In this document: piece after piece, positions 58,508-64,000 of the stretch | Layout: each line of letters begins with the position of its first letter | Position numbering within the stretch: the first letter of the stretch is position 1 | NCBI GenBank assembly: GCA_900542155.1 | Contig: UQMD01000002.1 | Location: 155,318 to 219,317 of the forward strand | Source of the DNA: an uncultured Collinsella sp. | GTDB taxonomy: Bacteria > Actinomycetota > Coriobacteriia > Coriobacteriales > Coriobacteriaceae | Direction: 5' to 3' | DNA length: 64,000 nt | Notes under the pieces: model-generated | Databases searched by the model: none | What the model was told of the DNA's origin: nothing | Seen by the model: only the letters and a program-made list of their open reading frames with translations | Position numbers and translations under genes: made by a program

Positions 58508-59932
58508 CTAGCACACACCTTCCACAAAGCGGTCGAGCTCAACAAAGCGGGAACCCTTGACCAGTACAACATCATGTTTTTCAAGCGCGCCGCCCATGCG
58601 GTCGAGCACCTGCTGATAATCGGAGAACACCTGGATGCGGTCCTCGTCCATGCCCATCATGCGCGCGGCATCGGCCATAAGCTGGGCCAGCTCACCACCC
58701 ACGCACGCCAGCATGTCGAGCTTCTTGGCGGCGGCATAGGCGCCCACGAGCTCATGCATGCGAGGAGCCTCATCGCCCATCTCGCCCATCTCGCCCAGGA
58801 TCGCCATGCGAGACCCCGTGCACGAAAGCGAGCACAGCAGATCGAGGCCGGCTGCCATCGATTCGGCGCTGGCGTTATAGGAATCGTCGATGATGCGTGC
58901 ACCGCTCTTGGCGCGCTTGATCTCCTGGCGGTGCCCGGTGATCGTAAGACCCCTAAAGGCAGCATCGATCTGCTCGGGCGTCACGCCCAGGCGATAGGCA
59001 ACCGCGGCGGCCTTAACGGCATTAGGAACGGACTGCACGCCGGGGATGGCAAGCATGGTATCGATTGTCTCGCCCTGGCCAAAATCGAGCGTAAAGACCG
59101 GACGGCCCTCGTCATCAACGCGAACGTCGCGGGCGCGGACCTCATCATCGTCCGAGACACCGGCCAGCATCACGTCGATACCAGCAGGCTGGGCGAACGT
59201 ATCGCGAATGAACGGCGTAAAATCGTCCTCGCCGCCCAAAACCAGCAGCGGCAAATAGTCGCCGGCGGCGCACATGCCCTGGACAATCTCGGCCTTAGCG
59301 CGGGCGATGTTCTCGCGGCTGCCCAAAATGCCGATATGAGAGGTGCCGATCTTGCTCACGATGGCAAGGTTGGGATTGGCAGACAGAGACAGGCGCTCGA
59401 TCTCGTGGAAATGGTTCATGCCCATCTCGAGCACCAGGACCTCGGTATCGGCCGGAGCGGAAAGCACCGTGAGCGGCATGCCGATCAGGTTATTGAAATT
59501 GCCCTTGGTGGCCCAGACACGATAGCGCTTGGCGAGCACAGCGGCGAGAACGTCCTTGGTCGTCGTCTTGCCGATGGAACCGGTAATGCCAACGACCAGG
59601 CAGCCAAGCTCCAGGCGATACGCGTGCGCCAAACGCAGCAGAAACTCCTCGGGATCATCGGTCAGCAAGATGGCACAGCCCTTGTCCTGCGCCAGCGAGA
59701 CCAGCTCGGTCTCGGGCTCACGCGTCATCACGACGGCGCCGGCACCCGACTGGACGGCACGGGAAGCAAAATCATTGCCGTCGACGTTTTCACCGGGAAA
59801 GGCGACGAAAATCGTCCCTTCCTCGACCTGGCGCGAGTCGATAACGCACCCGCGGCATACCCGATCGACTTCTCCCGTCACGGTTCGGGCCCCTGTTGCG
59901 GCCGCGAGGTTGTTGACGGCGATCTCTATCAT
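58508..59932 (-). CDS. murF: UDP-MurNAc-tripeptide-D-Ala-D-Ala ligase
   Basis: This 474-residue enzyme completes the pentapeptide. It has the N-terminal MurF/MurE uridine-binding domain (VCRGCVIDSRQVEEGTIFVAFPGENVDGNDF). The ATP loop is VGITGSIGKTTTKDVLAAVL (about 113-132), then TKGNFNNLIGMPLTVL, LEMGMNHFHEIERLS, and DDSYNASAESM in the C-terminal domain. The ATG follows GGGGAGCTGCA. It heads a tight run toward ftsQ. MurE, which makes its substrate, is not in the cluster. Confidence 0.97.
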   Translation of the reverse strand: MIEIAVNNLAAATGARTVTGEVDRVCRGCVIDSRQVEEGTIFVAFPGENVDGNDFASRAVQSGAGAVVMTREPETELVSLAQDKGCAILLTDDPEEFLLRLAHAYRLELGCLVVGITGSIGKTTTKDVLAAVLAKRYRVWATKGNFNNLIGMPLTVLSAPADTEVLVLEMGMNHFHEIERLSLSANPNLAIVSKIGTSHIGILGSRENIARAKAEIVQGMCAAGDYLPLLVLGGEDDFTPFIRDTFAQPAGIDVMLAGVSDDDEVRARDVRVDDEGRPVFTLDFGQGETIDTMLAIPGVQSVPNAVKAAAVAYRLGVTPEQIDAAFRGLTITGHRQEIKRAKSGARIIDDSYNASAESMAAGLDLLCSLSCTGSRMAILGEMGEMGDEAPRMHELVGAYAAAKKLDMLACVGGELAQLMADAARMMGMDEDRIQVFSDYQQVLDRMGGALEKHDVVLVKGSRFVELDRFVEGVC

Positions 59933-59970
59933 TGCAGCTCCCCTGTAAACCTAAATAATGCTATCGGCGT

Positions 59971-59976
59971 ATTGTA
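59971..59976 (-). promoter_or_regulatory. possible promoter (-10) for the murF-ftsQ run
   Basis: In the 128-bp gap between the transpeptidase gene and murF, GGGATACAAT reads on the minus strand with TACAAT at 59971-59976, about 39 bases before the murF ATG. No convincing -35 is seen. Confidence 0.4.
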
Positions 59977-60060
59977 TCCCAGCGCCGCGCATGCGTGGTG
60001 CAGGGCATGTGAACACCCCTCATATGGGACAACAAACCACGCCCCAAAGATTGTAACCCC

Positions 60061-61926
60061 CTACTTCGTGTGTGGGATACCCAGCACGTCGAGCGCGTTG
60101 GCCATAATGGACTGGAACGGCACCGCAGCGGCATCTGAGCCGCTCGGCGTTCCGTCGAGCGTGATATAGCACAGCACCTTGGGCGATTGTGCCGGTGCAA
60201 AGCCCATAAAGGACGACATGTAGTTCTCCTTGAGGTAGCCGCCGTTCTCGTCGGCACGTTCGGCCGTACCGGTCTTACCCGCCACGTCATAGCCGTCAAC
60301 AGCGCCGCCAACGCCCGTTCCCTCCGACACGACCGTCTGCATGCACGATGTCACCTGGGATGCGGCGTCCTCCGAAATCGCGCGCTCGCCCTCGCCCCAG
60401 TCCTTCTCGTCGCCCTTGCTGGACTTATAGAAGTGCGGGGTCATCATCACGCCGCCGTTGGCGATGCCGCCCACGGCACGTGCGATCTCAATCGGCGAGA
60501 CAGACAGCGCCTGTCCAAAGCTCATCGAGCCCAGCGTGGCGCCGTCATACTGGTCACGCTCCTTGACGATGCCCAGGCTCTCGCCCGGAAAATCGACACC
60601 CGAGCTGTGACCGATGCCCCACTTGTCCACATAGGCGGCAAAGTCGTCGGCACCGATCTTGCGCCCCACCAGGACAAAACCCACGTTGGACGAACGGCGC
60701 ATCATCTCGCGTACATCCATGGTCATGGCGTAGTCGCGCTTGTCGGCATCGGTGACGGTATCGTCGCCCACCTTGATGCTCGCCGGCACCTCAAACGACG
60801 TACTCGATCGCACGACGCCCAAGTCGAAGCCGGCGCCCGCCACAAGCGTCTTAAAGACTGAGCCGGGCTCGTAGGCATCGGTGACCAGGCGCAAGTTCAT
60901 ATCCTCGGTCTTGGCGTTTTCCAAATTGGTCTGGTCGTAGGTCGGATACGAGCAGGCTGCCAAGATCTCGCCTGTCGTAGGATCGGTGACCAGCGCCGAG
61001 CCGTTCTTGGCCTTTGTCTTCTCGACAGCCTCTGCCAGGGCATCCTCGGCCGCACGCTGGATATTGACGTCGAGCGTCGTCACGATATCAACGCCGTCGA
61101 CCGCAGCCACCTTTTTATAGGCACCGCCCGCGATATAGCTGCCGTCCCTCGCGCGCTCGCGTACGAGAGAACCGTTCGTGCCGGTCAGAAGCTTGTTGTA
61201 TTGCTTTTCGAGACCCGTCAAGCCGTCGTTGTCTACATTCACTACACCCAGCACCTGCGATGCCAGATTGCCGTATGGATATACGCGCTTCATGGCCTGC
61301 TCAAAAAGCACGCCGGGCAGGTTCTTCTTCTCCAGCGCCGCAGCGTCGTCTTCGTCCACCTGGCGCTTGATATACACCCAGGTTCCATCGGACTCAACGA
61401 GCTTGCGGCAGGTCTTTTTATCGATTCCAGTTGCCTTGACCAGCGCCGACACCGTCTTGTCAACATCCTCGACAAGCTGGGGGTTCACGGCGATGTTGCG
61501 ACATTCGACCGACGACGCCAGCACGTTACCGTTGCGGTCGTAGATGGTGCCACGTTTGGCATAGAGGGTCTGCGCAAGCAGGCGGCGCGCATCGGCACGC
61601 CCGCGCAGTTTATCGGCTTCGACAATTTGATAGTCGGCAAGGCGAAAGACGCCCAAGCCCAAGCCAAGCCCAATGAAGCCCATGACGGCTTTGCGGCGAG
61701 GCAGAGGCGTGCCTGTGAGCCATTCGGTCGACGAACTCTTGCGCGACCTGGTGTTATGCACTTGAGGGCCGCCCGAGCCGCGAAGTCGCGACGCCGGGTC
61801 GTTGCCACGGGACTGCCCGGCGTTGTAAGATTGCCGACCCGTTCCTTGATAACCAGAACGTCCCCGCGACGAGGGACGTCCAGAACCGCGGCCCCCATCG
61901 GAACCGCGGCGATAGTCATTTGTCAT
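60061..61926 (-). CDS. class B penicillin-binding protein, septal transpeptidase (FtsI-like)
   Basis: This 621-residue peptidoglycan cross-linker begins with a 75-residue cytoplasmic tail rich in Arg, Gly and Ser, then a membrane helix (AVMGFIGLGLGLGVFRLA). The PBP dimerisation domain follows (LYAKRGTIYDRNGNVLASS). The transpeptidase motifs are EPGSVFKTL (SxxK near residue 352), RSSNVG (SxN) and AGKTGTAE (KTG). The position after ftsL and its length suggest FtsI, the partner of FtsW. It starts 17 bases after ftsL. The long basic tail parallels those of FtsQ and FtsW. Confidence 0.93.
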   Translation of the reverse strand: MTNDYRRGSDGGRGSGRPSSRGRSGYQGTGRQSYNAGQSRGNDPASRLRGSGGPQVHNTRSRKSSSTEWLTGTPLPRRKAVMGFIGLGLGLGVFRLADYQIVEADKLRGRADARRLLAQTLYAKRGTIYDRNGNVLASSVECRNIAVNPQLVEDVDKTVSALVKATGIDKKTCRKLVESDGTWVYIKRQVDEDDAAALEKKNLPGVLFEQAMKRVYPYGNLASQVLGVVNVDNDGLTGLEKQYNKLLTGTNGSLVRERARDGSYIAGGAYKKVAAVDGVDIVTTLDVNIQRAAEDALAEAVEKTKAKNGSALVTDPTTGEILAACSYPTYDQTNLENAKTEDMNLRLVTDAYEPGSVFKTLVAGAGFDLGVVRSSTSFEVPASIKVGDDTVTDADKRDYAMTMDVREMMRRSSNVGFVLVGRKIGADDFAAYVDKWGIGHSSGVDFPGESLGIVKERDQYDGATLGSMSFGQALSVSPIEIARAVGGIANGGVMMTPHFYKSSKGDEKDWGEGERAISEDAASQVTSCMQTVVSEGTGVGGAVDGYDVAGKTGTAERADENGGYLKENYMSSFMGFAPAQSPKVLCYITLDGTPSGSDAAAVPFQSIMANALDVLGIPHTK

Positions 61927-61943
61927 ACTCAGCTACCGTCTTG

Positions 61944-62414
61944 CTACTGAGCGGTCGCGGTCGCGTTGGCGCCCGCGGCTGCATCCTGCGAAAAGTCAAG
62001 TGTAACGCTCTCGCTGGGCTCCACCATGCCATAAGCGCCCGCAAGGTCGCGAATGCGCGTGTCGGCGCCATAGACCGAATGCATGACCTCCAGGTCGGAG
62101 CTCTCATCGGTCGCTTTTTCGAGCGTGTTGGTAAGCTCGGCGTTGCTGTTGAGCACCTGGGCCGTAACGCCGGCGAGCGCCACGCGGGCGACGCCGATCG
62201 TCATGAAGATAGCCGCAATGATGCAAAACGTTTTAAGAACGCTCATGAAAACCGGGCTTACCGCCTGGTTTGCCTGACGGCCCGCGCCCGTGTAGACATC
62301 AAAGCGCGGCGTGCGCTGCTCACGGGGAGCAACGGGGGCCTGCGGCGTCTCACGATAGGCGGGCATGGCGTTCATATCATAGGCGAGTGCTGCGCTTGAA
62401 GTGTTGTAGCCCAT
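61944..62414 (-). CDS. ftsL: FtsL-like septum protein
   Basis: This 156-residue bitopic protein sits between rsmH and the transpeptidase, the usual ftsL place. A cytoplasmic N-terminus of about 55 residues is followed by one helix, VLKTFCIIAAIFMTIGVARVAL. A short coiled coil follows (AQVLNSNAELTNTLEKATDESSDLEV) and an Ala-rich tail. FtsL sequences diverge strongly, so the call rests on topology and neighbourhood. ATG 62414 follows GGGAGGCGGCATATC. The 90-base gap upstream may hold a promoter. Confidence 0.82.
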   Translation of the reverse strand: MGYNTSSAALAYDMNAMPAYRETPQAPVAPREQRTPRFDVYTGAGRQANQAVSPVFMSVLKTFCIIAAIFMTIGVARVALAGVTAQVLNSNAELTNTLEKATDESSDLEVMHSVYGADTRIRDLAGAYGMVEPSESVTLDFSQDAAAGANATATAQ

Positions 62415-62504
62415 GATATGCCGCCTCCCATCCCGAGTACGTTGGTAGTGTGTTTAAGCTTCGTTTATGGTGCGAGCGGGAGGTCCAATATCGCGCGGTC
62501 GCGC

Positions 62505-63470
62505 CTACAGACGCTGCGCCACGCGGATTTTGGCTGATCTCGCCCGAGGGTTGCGCTCAACCTCATCAGGCTGGGCAACCAAGGGTTTGCGGGTGATGAC
62601 CTTGAGTATCGGCACGTTGCCGCACACGCACACCGGAATCTCCGGCGGACACGTGCACCCCTGGCTCATCTCCTTAAAGTGATTCTTTACGATACGGTCC
62701 TCAAGCGAGTGATACGAGATGACGCAGATACGTCCGCCCGGATTGAGCCACCTGGTGGCGGCATCAAGCCCTCGTTCGAGCACATCGAGCTCGTGATTGA
62801 CCTCGATGCGAATGGCCTGGAAACTTTTCTTGGCCGGGTGTCCGCCATGCCGACGAGCGGCAGCCGGGATACCCGCCTTGATGATCTCGACAAATTGGCC
62901 GGTGGTTTCGATCAGTTCTTGCTCGCGGCGGCGCACGATCTCGCGCGCAATCTGCGAGGCGAACTTCTCTTCGCCGTAGACGCGTAGAATCCGGGCGAGG
63001 TCGTGTTCGTTATAGGTGTTGATGACCTCAGCTGCGTTTAAGGTGTTATTGCCCGGATCCATCCGCATGTCCAATGGGGCGTCCTCGTTATACGAAAAGC
63101 CCCTGCCAGGGATATCGAGTTGCGGTGACGAAACGCCCAAATCGAACAGGAAGCCATCGACCCCGGGCACCTCGGCCGAGCAAAGCAGCTCGTCCAAGTC
63201 GCCGAAGTTGCCCTTCAGCAGCTGGTGCGGTACGCCGGGAACCTCGCGGTCCAGACGGGCGCCAGCGGCCTCGAGGGCCATGTCGTCCTGATCGACGCCG
63301 AGCAAAAGGCCGGTCTCCCCCACCTGCGCGGCCATCTTTACCGAATGGCCGGCACCGCCAAGGGTGCAGTCGCAGACGACGGAGCCGCTCTTTAGCTGCA
63401 GCGACTCAAGCACTTCGCCGAGCATGACAGGTTCATGCCGATATTCTTGTGTCAAGATCCCACGCTCCAT
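62505..63470 (-). CDS. rsmH: 16S rRNA m4C1402 methyltransferase
   Basis: This 321-residue enzyme methylates cytosine 1402 of 16S rRNA. HEPVMLGEVLESL opens the protein, the SAM loop is CDCTLGGAGHSVKM (about 33-46), then GVDQDDMAL, FDLGVSSPQLD, RGFSYNEDAPLDMRMD, and the C-terminal FQAIRIEVNHELD and SYHSLEDRIVKNHF, all diagnostic. It begins 20 bases after mraZ. A CTCPPEIPVCVCG cysteine cluster in the C-terminus is common in the family's Gram-positive members. Confidence 0.97.
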   Translation of the reverse strand: MERGILTQEYRHEPVMLGEVLESLQLKSGSVVCDCTLGGAGHSVKMAAQVGETGLLLGVDQDDMALEAAGARLDREVPGVPHQLLKGNFGDLDELLCSAEVPGVDGFLFDLGVSSPQLDIPGRGFSYNEDAPLDMRMDPGNNTLNAAEVINTYNEHDLARILRVYGEEKFASQIAREIVRRREQELIETTGQFVEIIKAGIPAAARRHGGHPAKKSFQAIRIEVNHELDVLERGLDAATRWLNPGGRICVISYHSLEDRIVKNHFKEMSQGCTCPPEIPVCVCGNVPILKVITRKPLVAQPDEVERNPRARSAKIRVAQRL

Positions 63471-63490
63471 CCGTTACCCGTGCCTTGCCC

Positions 63491-63925
63491 TTACGAGAAG
63501 AAGAGGTCCAGCAGGGCCTCATCGTCATCGTCCTCATCGGCCGCGGCGCGATCCCAAACCTCAAGGTGGTCGTAGTTGCCCACAACCGTGACCTCGCGGT
63601 CGAGGTTCGCCTGCTTGCGGAGAGACTCAGAAAGACCGATACGACCGGCGCTGTCCACGTCCATCGACGTGGTGCGCTTGTTGATCGCCCTCATGAGCTT
63701 CTGGTCGTTGATGTCGCGCGGGTTAAAACCCTCGTGGCCCTCACGACCCGCGAAGAGTCCTTCGACCCACTTATCGAAGGCCTCGGCAGAGAACACGTAC
63801 AGAGCATCGACATCCAGGGCTTTGAACACGCAAACGTGCTCTCCAAGCTCCTCGCGAAGGGGTGCAGGCAGGGACAGACGACCTTTTGCATCGAGATTGC
63901 GCTCATATGCACCAGTCATTCCCAT
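63491..63925 (-). CDS. mraZ: transcriptional regulator MraZ
   Basis: This 144-residue DNA-binding protein usually controls its own division operon. It has two AbrB-like halves, GAYERNLDAKGRLSLPAPLRE (about 4-24) and SMDVDSAGRIGLSESLRK, each with the D-x-x-GR turn. It ends in an acidic run (ADEDDDDEALLDLFF). ATG 63925 lies six bases after GGGGAGG; ATG 63919 is possible, and the longer upstream frame is not supported. It is the first gene of the dcw cluster. Confidence 0.96.
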   Translation of the reverse strand: MGMTGAYERNLDAKGRLSLPAPLREELGEHVCVFKALDVDALYVFSAEAFDKWVEGLFAGREGHEGFNPRDINDQKLMRAINKRTTSMDVDSAGRIGLSESLRKQANLDREVTVVGNYDHLEVWDRAAADEDDDDEALLDLFFS

Positions 63926-64000
63926 GTGCGCCCTCCCCTCGGTTACTCGGATGGCACGTACGCGGGGAACCCCCCCGCCTGTCGACGTCATCAATAATAT
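63926..64000 (-). promoter_or_regulatory. partial upstream region of mraZ
   Basis: Only 75 bases of the mraZ leader are in the window. A GC-rich hairpin, GCGGGG with CCCCGC (about 63961-63977), is present. The tandem GTGGG-type boxes that MraZ binds were not found in this piece; they may lie beyond the edge. Confidence 0.35.

Noticed and set aside
58157..60169. 670-codon plus-strand frame opposite mraY and murF
   Set aside because: It is a mirror frame of two well-supported genes with no ribosome site or motif.
63926..64000. MraZ-binding GTGGG boxes
   Set aside because: No tandem boxes are visible in the 75 bases available; the rest lies outside the window.

Overview
The window is GC-rich bacterial chromosome with densely packed genes. 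It most resembles a Coriobacteriia actinobacterium of the Collinsella type (inference from gene content and order, no search run). The division and cell-wall cluster runs mraZ-rsmH-ftsL-pbp-murF-mraY-murD-ftsW-murG-murC-murB-ftsQ-ftsZ. It lacks ftsA and is followed nearby by sepF, yggT and divIVA, an actinobacterial arrangement. Many starts have clear AAAGGAG-type ribosome sites, and GTG and TTG starts also occur. No phage, transposase, tRNA or rRNA gene was found.

Layout, left to right. 1-5730: molybdenum module on the minus strand, modABC (molybdate import) plus mog/moaB and moeA (molybdenum insertion into molybdopterin). 5942-8413: a CLC anion transporter and a lipid kinase on the plus strand. 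8501-13814: a release-factor-like rescue protein, xpt, an MFS exporter, an O-acetylhomoserine sulfhydrylase, a C_GCAxxG_C_C protein and YigZ. 14042-14403: RNase P RNA, followed by a possible small RNA, then rpsA. 16224-23081: HAD hydrolase, L-cysteine desulfidase-like protein, rpiB, ndk, argH and argG. 23635-30519: Cof-type HAD, polA, M18 aminopeptidase, yaaA and a small membrane protein. 30588-33033: TPP riboswitch, thiC and thiD.

33034-34180 is an intergenic zone crowded with palindromes. It includes six 17-bp sites at an exact 40-bp spacing in alternating orientation. 34190-40120 holds a GDSL hydrolase, a macrodomain/PARG-like protein, a Bax inhibitor-1 protein, a Pit phosphate transporter with its DUF47 partner, and a nitroreductase.

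40286-63925 is almost one continuous minus-strand block. It comprises divIVA-yggT-sepF-yggS, then pgeF-pstSCAB-phoU (high-affinity phosphate uptake), then ftsZ and the dcw cluster, which supplies peptidoglycan precursors and divisome parts. murE is absent from its usual place between the transpeptidase gene and murF.

The most unusual non-coding signals are: (i) the 40-bp periodic array at 33138-33354; (ii) small palindromes with different arms but a shared AAGGGACAG-like core; (iii) two very long inverted repeats (24477-24599 and 39313-39420), each bordered on the right by a stretch in which C appears replaced by T on the plus strand, even inside genes.
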